A DNA stretch of 18,681 nt from an uncultured Ruminococcus sp. (GTDB taxonomy: Bacteria > Bacillota_A > Clostridia > Oscillospirales > Ruminococcaceae). Made by a program: the position numbers and the translations under genes. The stretch lies in NCBI GenBank assembly GCA_937880065.1, contig CALFMA010000276.1, forward strand, positions 1 through 18,681, in the 5' to 3' direction. Positions within the stretch are counted from its first letter, which is position 1. Each line of letters opens with the position of its first letter. Shown one piece after another: positions 1 to 7,772 of this stretch. The notes beneath the pieces were generated by a model. That model saw only the letters and a program-made list of their open reading frames with translations. It made no database searches and had not been told where the DNA came from.

Positions 1-253
1 TTACGCCGTTCTGTTTCATCAGTTCGGGCATCAACTGTTCCATCCTTCGGTTCGCCGTCTCGTCGATCTCTCTCAGATGGGGGTACAGGGTCTCGGACAG
101 TATCATGCTGTTCCACAGCACTTGTCTGTGCTCCTGCAGGTATTTCTTCCTCATCCGTCCGTACTTGCCCAAGGGCTTCGTTTCGGTCTCGTTCAAGGTC
201 AGATTCGGGATCAAGTAATCCCCGTTCTGCGTGTAGTTCAAATTGTTCTCCAT
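1..253 (-). CDS. tnpV: TnpV-family protein, partial, nested in another frame of the helicase gene
   Basis: An 84-codon open frame starts at ATG 253 and runs off the left edge. It is shifted +1 relative to the helicase frame. The translation (MENNLNYTQNGDYLIPNLTL...KPLGKYGRMRKKYLQEH..VLWNSMILS...LYPHLREIDETANRRMEQLMPEL) has the layout of the transposon-encoded TnpV family, first seen in Tn4451: a GDYLIPNL box, a GKYG..R..YL.EHR block and a helical C-terminal half. TnpV proteins are about 120 aa, so roughly 35 residues would lie outside the window. An AAAGGA ribosome binding site (268-263) sits nine bases before the ATG. The host frame stays open throughout, so this looks like genuine overprinting rather than a frameshifted helicase. 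TnpV function is unknown. Confidence 0.7.
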   Translation of the reverse strand, partial: MENNLNYTQNGDYLIPNLTLNETETKPLGKYGRMRKKYLQEHRQVLWNSMILSETLYPHLREIDETANRRMEQLMPELMKQNGV

Positions 254-1040
254 AATTCTGTGTCCTTTCTGCCTGGTTCTGCAGGCTTGCTTCTCGCTCA
301 TAATTTTTGACGGTGATAGCGATCTGTCGTAAAATCTGTTCGCTGCTGTTGGAAACAGCCGAGCCGAGCACGGCAATCGTATCACGGGTGTTGAAGTCGA
401 ATACACTTAAAAAGTCCTCGTGCTCAAAGTAATCGGCGGGATTGAGACCGCAACGAGACATGAGCGTGTAGGTGGTGCTGACGGTAGCGGCATTGCGGAA
501 CGCAACCTCTACGTTATAATCATCATACTCCTCAAGGAAGGAATCTGCAAGGATGCCGAGGATGTCCCGTCTGTTGTCGTTCCAGTATTCGGTTACGAGC
601 TTTGAAGCAATCTGTTCCAGTTGGTCGGCAAGACCTTTTTCACCGGACACACCGAAGCGATTCTCCAAGGATGCAGTAACAGCATCTTGATGTTCGTCTT
701 TGTATTCCCAAAGATTAAGGCGGCGGGAATTATCCCTGCCGCCTGTGTCGGAAACGTCAAAAACATATTTGAGCCTTGGATTATCGCCCGTGGTGTCGAT
801 CAGCGCAATACCCTTGGAGCCACGACGGACATATCTGCCCATCTGCTTATTCCAAAGGTCGTAATCAGCACAGGCAGTTGCATTTGGCTTTTGAGCAAAG
901 ATCATAAGCTGCTCATGGAATGGATATTTGTACAGCCGTCCCATCGTTTCAAGGAACGCTGTCCATTCTCCGAAACTGCCTGTAACCTGTTTTGCGGTGT
1001 GGTCTGCCATTTGAGCGTAAAAATCCAATTTACTCGGCAT
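1..1040 (-). CDS. Large conjugative-element helicase/methyltransferase-type protein, N-terminal part (runs off left edge)
   Basis: This is an open frame of 346 codons that starts at 1040 and leaves the window at base 1. The start ATG follows a strong AGGAGG site six bases upstream, inside the end of the TTRAP gene, which it overlaps by 11 nt. The N-terminus (MPSKLDFYAQMADHTAKQ...) matches, from memory, the very large (about 2000 aa or more) SNF2/DEAD helicase-type proteins of Tn1549-like ICEs, which often also carry N6-methylase parts. None of those catalytic domains lies inside this window. Residues about 20-85 (FLETMGRLYKYPFHEQLMIF...QKPNA...W...RYVRRGSKGIALI) resemble the ArdC N-terminal ssDNA-binding domain and parallel the start of the ArdC-like gene two genes upstream. 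Residues about 262-346 form a D/E/R/P-rich, probably disordered linker that coincides with the TnpV-frame ORF. The family is likely; the function of the missing part is inferred. Confidence 0.85.
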   Translation of the reverse strand, partial: MPSKLDFYAQMADHTAKQVTGSFGEWTAFLETMGRLYKYPFHEQLMIFAQKPNATACADYDLWNKQMGRYVRRGSKGIALIDTTGDNPRLKYVFDVSDTGGRDNSRRLNLWEYKDEHQDAVTASLENRFGVSGEKGLADQLEQIASKLVTEYWNDNRRDILGILADSFLEEYDDYNVEVAFRNAATVSTTYTLMSRCGLNPADYFEHEDFLSVFDFNTRDTIAVLGSAVSNSSEQILRQIAITVKNYEREASLQNQAERTQNYGEQFELHAERGLLDPESDLERDRNEALGQVRTDEEEIPAGAQTSAVEQHDTVRDPVPPSERDRRDGEPKDGTVDARTDETERR

Positions 1041-1266
1041 CCACATCCTCCTCATCGTCAAAATCGGGGTACAGCTCCAACTTCTCATAGTCCTCGTCGG
1101 ACATAGCGGAGAGCTTGTTCAGCGTGGAATCGGTCAGCTCACGAAGATCGACTTCATCTGCGCTCAGTTCCTTTCGCATTTCAGACAGGGCGTTCATCAG
1201 CCCGGTTCTGCTTCCTGTGTCGTAGATACACATGAGGTTCATTTCATCGTTGTTAAAGATCATCAT
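1030..1266 (-). CDS. TTRAP-family small protein (transposon-transfer assisting family)
   Basis: A 78-aa acidic protein (MMIFNNDEMNLMCIYDTGSR...LMNALSEMR...LRELTDSTLNKLSAMSDEDYEKLELYPDFDDEED). The pattern NLxCIY, then L.EM, then LTD(S/T)xLxKL..M.DE.Y..L.LYPDF matches the TTRAP family (putative transposon-transfer assisting protein) of Tn1549-type ICEs. The family name rests on genomic context; no biochemical role is established to my knowledge. The start ATG overlaps the TGA of the ArdC-like gene (ATGA, 1266-1263), which indicates translational coupling. A second ATG directly follows the first and cannot be excluded as the start. The end overlaps the helicase start by 11 nt, so ArdC-like, TTRAP and helicase form one translational unit. 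Confidence 0.8.
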   Translation of the reverse strand: MMIFNNDEMNLMCIYDTGSRTGLMNALSEMRKELSADEVDLRELTDSTLNKLSAMSDEDYEKLELYPDFDDEEDVDAE

Positions 1267-3980
1267 AAATCCCTTTCCGCACTTCTGTGCTGTGTCGTTG
1301 CCTTTCTGTCCTCCTCTTGGTACTGGCGGAGCTTGGCGAGAACAGAGGGTTTCTTGGTTTTGGTTTCTTCTTTCTTCGGAGCAGGTGCTTTTACCGGCTC
1401 CTTGGGTGCGTTATTGATGACTCCATCAATCATGCCGTAATCATCTTCCATCTGCATTTCTGCATTTTTCAGATGGTTGGCGGTATTGCGGAAATTGGTC
1501 AGCTCCTTGTAACCAATGCTATCAACGTAATGATATGATACCACGCCTGCCTGCTTTAACGCCACGATGTCGCTGATGGAGAGGCTGTGTCCCGTGAAGT
1601 CCTGCGGATGCTCGATGTTGAAAATGCGGTACAAGTCCTCCAGCTTGTCAATCTGGCTTCCGTCCTGGGTCAGCGCTCCGGTGTAGATCAGCTCGTAGTT
1701 TTCGTACTTCGGCTCAATGCCGTGAGCCTGCAGCCACTCGGAGTTCATAAAGGACAGTTCTGCGGTGGACGGGTCTCGCTTTAGCTGATAGATAGCGTAG
1801 GTGTCGCCGGGGCTTTCGTGGAAAGCCTGCTCACGCTTCTGACGAACCATTTCCATATCCATCGGCGGGATTTGGTCTTTGATGGCATCCCAATCCTCAC
1901 GGGTGATACCAAAGCAACCGGAGAACAAAACAATGTCCTCGGCTTCAAACGCCATAGCTTCGGTGTTGCCGTCATAGAGCATATAGATAGGAACATCACG
2001 CTCAAACAGCTCCAACGCTCGCTCCTTGGAAAGAGGGAGCATATCGGAGTCGGTATAGCCGTAGGCGTTCATCGCTTCGATTGACATGGACGGGTCGGGC
2101 ATATATCCGTTGTCGGGAGCCTGCACGGGTTCTTCCTCTTGCACCTTTCGGGCAATTTCATCAATGGAGTCGCCCATGGCGTTTTTCAGAGAATCCTCAC
2201 CGGTTGTCTCCTCGATATAAGAGGAAAGAACGGGATCGTCAACCACCTCTTTTGCCACGGTCGTGATAAGAGAGGTCATAACCCCGTCAGAGCGACCGAT
2301 GAAATCAGCAGGTCGGTTCTTGTAGCTCTCCATTGTGGCACGGAAGTCCTCATCGGTAATATCTACAAGCTCCGTGTGTGAAGCTCGTTCCTCCAAGAAC
2401 TCGAAGAAAGACTTACGATCATTTGTCTGCTCGACCGCATCCGAAATCAGCTCATAAGGCAAGGTCATTATGACATACTGACCGCCTGCATTGGAGTCGG
2501 GGTTGAAATACACGGCTTCAAAGGTCATTGTGTCGGGATGATGATAGAACCAATCATCGGAGCCGATGGGGTTTTCTGCGTACAGAGCATCCAGTTTCTC
2601 TTTCTGTACAATGTCGTTTCCACGCTCACGCACATCACGAGCCTGCCATTCCGCATTAGCAAGGTCGTTTGCCTGTTCCTCAGTCATGCCTTGCTCCATG
2701 AAATAGTCCACCATTTCAAGGATATTCATTTCCTCCAGAGGCTTTTCTTCGGTCTCTATCGCCATTTCCGCTTCACGCTCTTTCATAATATCGGCATAAT
2801 GGCGGTCGATGTCGGTAATCAGCTCGGAGGAAGTGCTGTTGATGGTTTCAAGACTTGCACGAAGCTCTTTCAGCTCCTTGTCTTTCGACCACGTTGCGAT
2901 ATAGCCGAAGCTGTTTTCGCCTGTTTCAATACCATAATAGGCACAAACGGCAAAAGATATACTTTCTGCCTCGACTTCCTCGGTATGGCGGTCTTTTCGC
3001 TGTTCGTTGAAGAACCTATATGCGGAGATCTCACCGCCGACAAAGTTCAGCCCTTCGTCCTCAGTGAGCGCAAGGCGACCATCTTCGCCAAGGTCAAGGG
3101 GCTTGGCTGTGATGATTGAACCGGCGTGATTGACAAGAACGTGGTTTTCGACCATTACAGGCATACCGGGATCGTCGTCAGAACCACGCAGATCATAGCA
3201 ATACATTCCTTCGGGAATATCAGCAGGGGTAACACGCCCATTAGAAAACAGGGCGGGTATATCGAAGATTTCAACCTCTTGGTATTTCGTAGCATCTTTC
3301 GGTTCCTCGATTTTCTTCTGATTGTGGAGCTTGGCGTGTCCAATCTCGTGAACAACGGCAGAAACGGTTTGCACTTCGCTCATGCCCTCACGGATAGCGA
3401 TTTTCTGATCATCCAGAGAGAAATACCCATCCGAGCCATCACGGATAGGGATGATTTCAATGGGAACGGGAGAAGCTCGGCGCAGAGCTTCCATAAAAAC
3501 ATCGTAGTTCTGCACGTTGCCTGTCAGATCGGATGCGAGCTGCGGCAGAGGTTTTCCGTCCGTCTGCGACACGTCAAACACAGTTACGGGCTTGAACATC
3601 GGGATTTTGATTTCCTTTTCCTCGATGATAACCTTACCGTCTGCATCAAGCATAGGCAGGTTCGTGTCGGGGTCTCGTTTCTCCTGTTCGATTTTCTTCT
3701 TGAAGGGTGTGGGAGCGATGATCTTGATGCCTTTTTCGCCCTTCATTACGTTGCGCTCAAACTGGTCTCTCCACTTGTTGAAGCCAGCCACCAAAGTGGC
3801 GTCGGGCTTCTGCATATAGATGAGCATGGTATTGTTTACGCTGTACTTGTGGAAGCGGCTCATCGTGCGGAGATACTGAGCGTACTTGTCCGACTGAAAG
3901 AGGTCTTGGATACCTCTTTCTATGCTGTCGGTAATGTCTTTCAGCCGTTCTTTGTTGGTCTGCTTTTCATTCTCAGCCAT
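1263..3980 (-). CDS. ArdC-like polyvalent protein: ssDNA-binding N-domain, zinc metallopeptidase, YodL and DUF4316 domains
   Basis: A 905-aa multidomain protein. Residues about 10-135 form an ArdC N-terminal domain (DKYAQYLRTMSRFHKYSVNNTMLIY..QKPDATLVAGFNKW...KGEKGIKII), a family that includes plasmid anti-restriction and ssDNA-binding proteins. HEIGH at 211-215 is a zincin motif; candidate third ligands are the glutamates in EVEAES (335-339). Between them, at about 236-325, sits an LPD28-like inserted domain (IPALFSNGRVTPADIPEGMYCYDLR...). Further LPD-type modules fill the middle. Residues about 725-830 are a YodL domain (YAIYQLKRDPSTAELSF... to FNIEHPQDFTGHSLSISDIV). The end (about 837-905) is DUF4316, carrying a KKPSVLAKLRQY motif at 877. 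The start has GAAAGGAG six bases upstream. A likely role is protecting entering single-stranded DNA or disarming host factors in the recipient, inferred from ArdC relatives. It lies directly after the topB terminator. Confidence 0.88.
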   Translation of the reverse strand: MAENEKQTNKERLKDITDSIERGIQDLFQSDKYAQYLRTMSRFHKYSVNNTMLIYMQKPDATLVAGFNKWRDQFERNVMKGEKGIKIIAPTPFKKKIEQEKRDPDTNLPMLDADGKVIIEEKEIKIPMFKPVTVFDVSQTDGKPLPQLASDLTGNVQNYDVFMEALRRASPVPIEIIPIRDGSDGYFSLDDQKIAIREGMSEVQTVSAVVHEIGHAKLHNQKKIEEPKDATKYQEVEIFDIPALFSNGRVTPADIPEGMYCYDLRGSDDDPGMPVMVENHVLVNHAGSIITAKPLDLGEDGRLALTEDEGLNFVGGEISAYRFFNEQRKDRHTEEVEAESISFAVCAYYGIETGENSFGYIATWSKDKELKELRASLETINSTSSELITDIDRHYADIMKEREAEMAIETEEKPLEEMNILEMVDYFMEQGMTEEQANDLANAEWQARDVRERGNDIVQKEKLDALYAENPIGSDDWFYHHPDTMTFEAVYFNPDSNAGGQYVIMTLPYELISDAVEQTNDRKSFFEFLEERASHTELVDITDEDFRATMESYKNRPADFIGRSDGVMTSLITTVAKEVVDDPVLSSYIEETTGEDSLKNAMGDSIDEIARKVQEEEPVQAPDNGYMPDPSMSIEAMNAYGYTDSDMLPLSKERALELFERDVPIYMLYDGNTEAMAFEAEDIVLFSGCFGITREDWDAIKDQIPPMDMEMVRQKREQAFHESPGDTYAIYQLKRDPSTAELSFMNSEWLQAHGIEPKYENYELIYTGALTQDGSQIDKLEDLYRIFNIEHPQDFTGHSLSISDIVALKQAGVVSYHYVDSIGYKELTNFRNTANHLKNAEMQMEDDYGMIDGVINNAPKEPVKAPAPKKEETKTKKPSVLAKLRQYQEEDRKATTQHRSAERDL

Positions 3981-4025
3981 AGACTTCTCCTTTCAAAGTT
4001 GGTTGTGGGTACCCTTGAAATGGGT

Positions 4026-4075
4026 AAAAAAATATGCCTCCGCATGGGAACACGAGAGATCCCACACGGAGGCAT
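4026..4075 (-). terminator. Intrinsic terminator between topB and the ArdC-like gene
   Basis: Arms 4034-4049 and 4060-4075 are inverted repeats: nine perfect pairs (ATGCCTCCG/CGGAGGCAT), a two-base mismatch, then five more pairs. Read on the minus strand, the 3' arm is followed by TATTTTTTTA (seven T, 4032-4026). The stem begins six bases after the topB stop codon and ends about 45 nt before the next start, so readthrough would be needed to express the ArdC-like gene unless a promoter has been missed. Confidence 0.8.
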
Positions 4076-4080
4076 TGACC

Positions 4081-6123
4081 TTATTTCTTACCGAAATCCA
4101 AACTGTAGATAGTCTTTGCTCCGTCATCGGTCATGACGAGCGTAGCATCGTAGGACTTGCCGGTTTTCTCAGAGAAAAATCCCTTAACAGGGATTTTGCC
4201 GTCTTTGAGCAGGGTTGCCACCATCTTCTTGGTCAGCGTGATTTTCTTTCCGGTAAGGAACTTGTTATCACGCCACAGACCGAAGCGGCAATCATTGCTT
4301 TCACAGAAGAAGCCCTTTTTGCTTTCGGTAACATCGCCTCCGCAGCGAGGACACTTGCCAATCACATCACGACCGGACGGGAACAGAACTTCCGCACCCT
4401 TGATAACGGAATAGGTTTTGACAAGATCGCTCACCATGCGGCTGATTTCAGCCATGAACGCATCCGCATCCAGTTCGCCGTGCTCCACCATTTTCAGCTT
4501 ATGCTCCCACTCGGCGGTGAGCAGAGGAGATTGAAGCTGTTCGGGCAGAACGGTAATCAAGGAGACACCCGTGTGTGCAGGAACGAGACTAACCGTTTTC
4601 TTGGCTTTCTTTCGCTCCACAAAGCCCGTAGCGATCAGCTTTTCGATGATACCGGCACGGGTCGCAGGCGTTCCCAAACCCTTACGCTCGGCATCGTCGG
4701 GCATATCCTTTGCTCCTGCCACTTCCATAGCAGAGAGCAAGGAATCCTCGGTGAAGTGTGCGGGCGGTTTGGTCGTTCCTTCCTTGATTTCAGCGTTTGC
4801 GACTTTCAGCTCGTCGCCGTCTGCCAGTTCGGGAAGAACCTTATCGGTCTGTTCCTTTTCGTTGTAGATTTTCCATCCGGGGTTCTGTACGGTTTTGCCC
4901 TTGGCAGTAAAGGTACGGTCGCCGCAGGAAATTACGGCAACCGTCTCACGGTAACGGAAGCTATCACAAACGGCACGGAGTACCTGTTTTGCAATCAGCT
5001 TGATAATCTCACATTCGCCTGCAGGCAGAGCGTTGATGTCGGTCTCTCCGGCAACCAATGTGGGAATGATTGCGTGGTGATCGGACACTTTCTTACTGTT
5101 GCAGATCTGTCGGGACAGAACTTCGGGTGGTGCTGCTTCATCACAGATGCCAACCGAGCAGGCAACAACGGCGTTCACACCGTCAGCCATATCATCGGTG
5201 AGGTATCGGCTGTCGGTACGGGGATAGGTGCAGAGCTTCTTTTCATAGAGACTCTGAACGTAGTCCAAAGTCTGCTGTGCGGTGTAGCCGAGCTGTCTGT
5301 TTGCATCCCTCTGGAGCGTGGTCAAGTCGTAGAGTGCAGGAGCTTTTTCGGTTTTCTCTTTGCTTGTAACGGACTTTACCACCACAGGCTCGCCAGCCTT
5401 GGGAATGACCGCATCCGCATCAGACTTCTTTTTGAACTTCTCGCTCGTTGCGGTGAACGAACCGAAGTCCAGTTCTGCGGTGTAAAAGGGTTCGGGCTTG
5501 AACGCTCCAATCTCCGCTTCTCGCTGAACGAGCAGAGCCAAGGTCGGAGATACTACACGACCGACATTCAGAGTGCGGTGATACAGGATAGAGAAAAGGC
5601 GGGTTGCATTGATACCGACGAGCCAATCTGCCCACTCACGGCAGCGGGCGGCGGCAAAGAGGTTGTCGTACTCCTTGCCGTCCTTCAGATCACGGAAGCC
5701 CTGTTCAATGGCGTTGTCCTCCATAGAGGAAATCCAAAGTCGGAAGATGGGCTTTTTGCATCCGGTCATCTTGTAGATGTTACGGAAGATCAGCTCGCCC
5801 TCACGCCCTGCATCGCAGGCGTTGATAACATCGGACACGTCGGCTCGGTTCATCAGCTTTTTTAGCGTTTCAAATTGGCTGTACTTATCACGGGGGATTT
5901 TGTACTTCCAGTTGGCAGGAACGATGGGAAGATCGTCGTATCGCCACTTGGCGTATTTTTCATCGTAGGTGTCGGCATTGGCAAGCTCAGCCAAATGACC
6001 GAAGCCCCAGGACACGATATAATCACGCCCCTCGATGTAGCCGTCCTTACGGTCTCTTGCACCGAGAACAGAGGCGATAGACATTCCCACGGAGGGTTTT
6101 TCAGCAATTACAAGTCGTTTCAT
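4081..6123 (-). CDS. topB: Type IA DNA topoisomerase (topoisomerase III-like)
   Basis: 680 aa from MKRLVIAEKPSVGMSI. The TOPRIM domain shows the catalytic Glu in AEKPS (residue 8) and DAGREGE (104-110). The active-site tyrosine is Tyr300 in CTYPRTDSRYL. The end has a zinc-ribbon pattern (CPRCGG...FFCESNDCRFGLW). The enzyme cuts and passes single strands and can resolve entangled DNA. Plasmid and ICE copies such as TraE of RP4 are thought to help process or re-form transferred DNA; that role here is inferred. I chose the ATG at 6123 because AAGGAG lies ten bases upstream and the family starts at MKRLVIAEKPS; an upstream in-frame ATG at 6174 would add 17 basic residues. The start overlaps the 60-aa gene by 23 nt, and a terminator follows the stop codon. 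Confidence 0.95.
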   Translation of the reverse strand: MKRLVIAEKPSVGMSIASVLGARDRKDGYIEGRDYIVSWGFGHLAELANADTYDEKYAKWRYDDLPIVPANWKYKIPRDKYSQFETLKKLMNRADVSDVINACDAGREGELIFRNIYKMTGCKKPIFRLWISSMEDNAIEQGFRDLKDGKEYDNLFAAARCREWADWLVGINATRLFSILYHRTLNVGRVVSPTLALLVQREAEIGAFKPEPFYTAELDFGSFTATSEKFKKKSDADAVIPKAGEPVVVKSVTSKEKTEKAPALYDLTTLQRDANRQLGYTAQQTLDYVQSLYEKKLCTYPRTDSRYLTDDMADGVNAVVACSVGICDEAAPPEVLSRQICNSKKVSDHHAIIPTLVAGETDINALPAGECEIIKLIAKQVLRAVCDSFRYRETVAVISCGDRTFTAKGKTVQNPGWKIYNEKEQTDKVLPELADGDELKVANAEIKEGTTKPPAHFTEDSLLSAMEVAGAKDMPDDAERKGLGTPATRAGIIEKLIATGFVERKKAKKTVSLVPAHTGVSLITVLPEQLQSPLLTAEWEHKLKMVEHGELDADAFMAEISRMVSDLVKTYSVIKGAEVLFPSGRDVIGKCPRCGGDVTESKKGFFCESNDCRFGLWRDNKFLTGKKITLTKKMVATLLKDGKIPVKGFFSEKTGKSYDATLVMTDDGAKTIYSLDFGKK

Positions 6124-6283
6124 GGTTGGTTTTCTCCTTGTCTTTTTTTGCGGCGAATGTTTTCGCTCGCTCACGCTCCTCGTGGAGCTTTTTCAAATGT
6201 TTCTCAAAAGCGAGATCATTGGCGATGTCCTCTGCGACATCTGCCAACGTAACTCGCTCGACGCAGCTATCAAAGAATCTCAT
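6101..6283 (-). CDS. Small conserved-context protein, function unknown
   Basis: A 60-aa protein (MRFFDSCVERVTLADVAEDI..DLAFEKHLKKLHEERERAK...), predicted helical and strongly charged in its second half. Its ATG overlaps the TAA of the DUF4366 gene by one base (TAATG), and its 3' end overlaps topB by 23 nt. This is a tight coupling arrangement that supports a real gene even though no strong ribosome binding site is visible. Small ORFs at this position between the CD1107-type gene and topB are common in this ICE group, from memory. I recognise no domain and assign no function. Confidence 0.7.
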   Translation of the reverse strand: MRFFDSCVERVTLADVAEDIANDLAFEKHLKKLHEERERAKTFAAKKDKEKTNHETTCNC

Positions 6284-7518
6284 TATGCGTCATCATCCTC
6301 GCCCTCTGCTTCTGCCATCACATCGGCATCGTCAAGCTCGGTTTCCTCGTCGAAGTCCTCGTCATCCTGTCCGAAGTCGTAATCGTCAAGGTCGCTGTTG
6401 CCGGTGGTCTTGGTTTTAGGCTTTCTGAACTTGAACCAGTACACAGCAAAGCCGCCTGCACCCGCAATCAGAACGATGATGAGAGGCAGGAAGTTGGCAG
6501 ACTTCTTTTCGTCCGGTTCCTCTACAGGCTCGGTGGGCTGTTCGGGTTCGGGTTCAGCAACGGGTTCTTTGCCGGTACACTCGCTCATGTTGGTACGGCA
6601 GATTTCGCAGTTTGTGTTGATTGCACCGACAACGCATTTATCGGTACAGGAACAGGTTGGAACGGCGGTTTCTCCTTCCTCGCTTTCCATCAGCGCCATA
6701 AGGTCGGCTTCGTCCACGAGATTCAAGAAATACACGTTCTCGGTCTCGCCGTTGCGGTCGATAACGATATAAAAGGTGTTGCCGTTCTTGGACTGAACCG
6801 TGATGAACTGCTTCTCAACCTGTTCGGTTTCCTCGTCGCCGGGAACTTCGATCTGCAGGAAGTCGTCGATCAAGGTCAGATTGCCGTCGGGGGTAAAGGC
6901 AAAGGGAGATTTACCGTCCTCGGTGGTGTCTGTCTCAGTACCGAAGAAGCCCTCAAAGATACCTGCAAAAATGTTATCAAAGCCCTCGGTGCCGTCGAAC
7001 ATCATCCCCATAAGGTGAATCAACATGGCAAGGTCAAGCTCGCTGTTTTGCTCGGCTTTTTCGATCAGCTCCAGATAGTCGCCGTGAACGTAGCCTTTCT
7101 TTTCGGGTACGATGACCTCATACCAATCTCCTTCAGAGCCGATGACCGTTACTTCCTCGCCGGGACGGAGCTGGTCGATGATTTCAAAGTCCAAGCCTGC
7201 GCCGGTACGAAGATTTAAGCGACCGCCGTTTGTTACGACCGTTCCGATGGTTGTGATCTTTGCAGGGTCGGCTACACCGTCGATTGTGATGATGAGGTTT
7301 CCGTCATTGTCGATGGTGTAATTGAACGGGATTTCAATGTCCTCCACGGTTTCATCCGTAACGGGAGTTTCGGTCTCCGTGGTGGTGTCTGTGGTGGTCT
7401 CAACGTCTGGGACGGTCGTTACCTCGCCGCCCTCCGAAGCGAAAGCCGTAATAGAAAAGCTCGCCACACAAACCATGGCGAGCATCAAGCAAAGAATCGT
7501 TTTCAGTTTAGTTCTCAC
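6283..7518 (-). CDS. CD1107-family mobile element protein: secreted, SH3-like domain, DUF4366, membrane anchor
   Basis: 411 aa with the GTG start at 7518. A signal peptide covers residues 1 to about 28 (KTILCLMLAMVCVASFSITAFA). A Thr/Glu-rich stretch follows (32-62), then a bacterial SH3-like domain at about 88-152 (GRLNLRTGAGLDFEIIDQL...GDWYEV...KGYVHGDYLEL), which usually binds cell wall. DUF4366 lies at about 233-310 (KQFITVQSKNGNTFYIVIDR...ENVYFLNLVDEADLMALM) and ends in a seven-cysteine cluster (289-314). A Pro/Glu spacer precedes a transmembrane helix (343-361) and an acidic cytoplasmic tail. The likely place is the donor cell envelope at the mating pore. GTG 7518 has GGAGG nine bases upstream; the in-frame ATG at 7539 has none and is less likely. 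It overlaps DUF4315 by 11 nt and couples to the 60-aa gene. Confidence 0.88.
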   Translation of the reverse strand: MRTKLKTILCLMLAMVCVASFSITAFASEGGEVTTVPDVETTTDTTTETETPVTDETVEDIEIPFNYTIDNDGNLIITIDGVADPAKITTIGTVVTNGGRLNLRTGAGLDFEIIDQLRPGEEVTVIGSEGDWYEVIVPEKKGYVHGDYLELIEKAEQNSELDLAMLIHLMGMMFDGTEGFDNIFAGIFEGFFGTETDTTEDGKSPFAFTPDGNLTLIDDFLQIEVPGDEETEQVEKQFITVQSKNGNTFYIVIDRNGETENVYFLNLVDEADLMALMESEEGETAVPTCSCTDKCVVGAINTNCEICRTNMSECTGKEPVAEPEPEQPTEPVEEPDEKKSANFLPLIIVLIAGAGGFAVYWFKFRKPKTKTTGNSDLDDYDFGQDDEDFDEETELDDADVMAEAEGEDDDA

Positions 7519-7762
7519 TATTTTCTTCCTCCGTTTCATTGGAAATAGGGTTAGACACGGGCAGAGGGTTCTTCTTTGCCGCCAGAATCAGCTCATACAG
7601 AGCGTCGGGAGACAGACCAAACTCATGCACCATGCCAAGGATGTCGGAGTTCTCGATCTTGATAATATCCGCATCAATCTTTTTGTTTCTTGCCTGCAGA
7701 GAAGCGATCTTCTCTACGTTTTTCTCACGCTCCTCACGGAGCTTTACAACTTTGGGGTTCAT
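7508..7762 (-). CDS. DUF4315 family small coiled-coil protein
   Basis: 84 aa from MNPKVVKLREEREKNVEKI, mostly a charged heptad-like helix (KLREEREKNVEKIASLQARN..I) followed by GLSPDALYELILAAKK and an acidic tail. This matches DUF4315, which sits between the NlpC/P60 and DUF4366 genes in CTn4-like elements. AGGAGG lies just upstream of the ATG at 7762, overlapping the end of the NlpC/P60 gene. A longer in-frame extension to 7858 lies inside that gene and lacks a ribosome binding site. The function is unknown; the coiled coil suggests a scaffold or assembly partner of its neighbours, which is only inference. Confidence 0.85.
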   Translation of the reverse strand: MNPKVVKLREEREKNVEKIASLQARNKKIDADIIKIENSDILGMVHEFGLSPDALYELILAAKKNPLPVSNPISNETEEENSEN

Positions 7763-7772
7763 AAATCCTCCT

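Noticed and set aside
3126..4112. 328-codon plus-strand frame opposite the ArdC-like gene
   Set aside because: Runs across the start and ribosome binding site of the minus-strand gene and its upstream terminator; no domain seen.
3922..5865. 647-codon open frame on the plus strand, antisense to topB
   Set aside because: It mirrors the topB codon structure, crosses the end of the ArdC-like gene and the topB terminator, shows no recognisable domain, and topB has clear catalytic motifs on the other strand.
6124..6174. 17-residue basic N-terminal extension of topB from ATG 6174
   Set aside because: No good ribosome binding site, lies inside the 60-aa gene, and topoisomerases of this type start at the MKRLVIAEKPS segment, which has its own AAGGAG.
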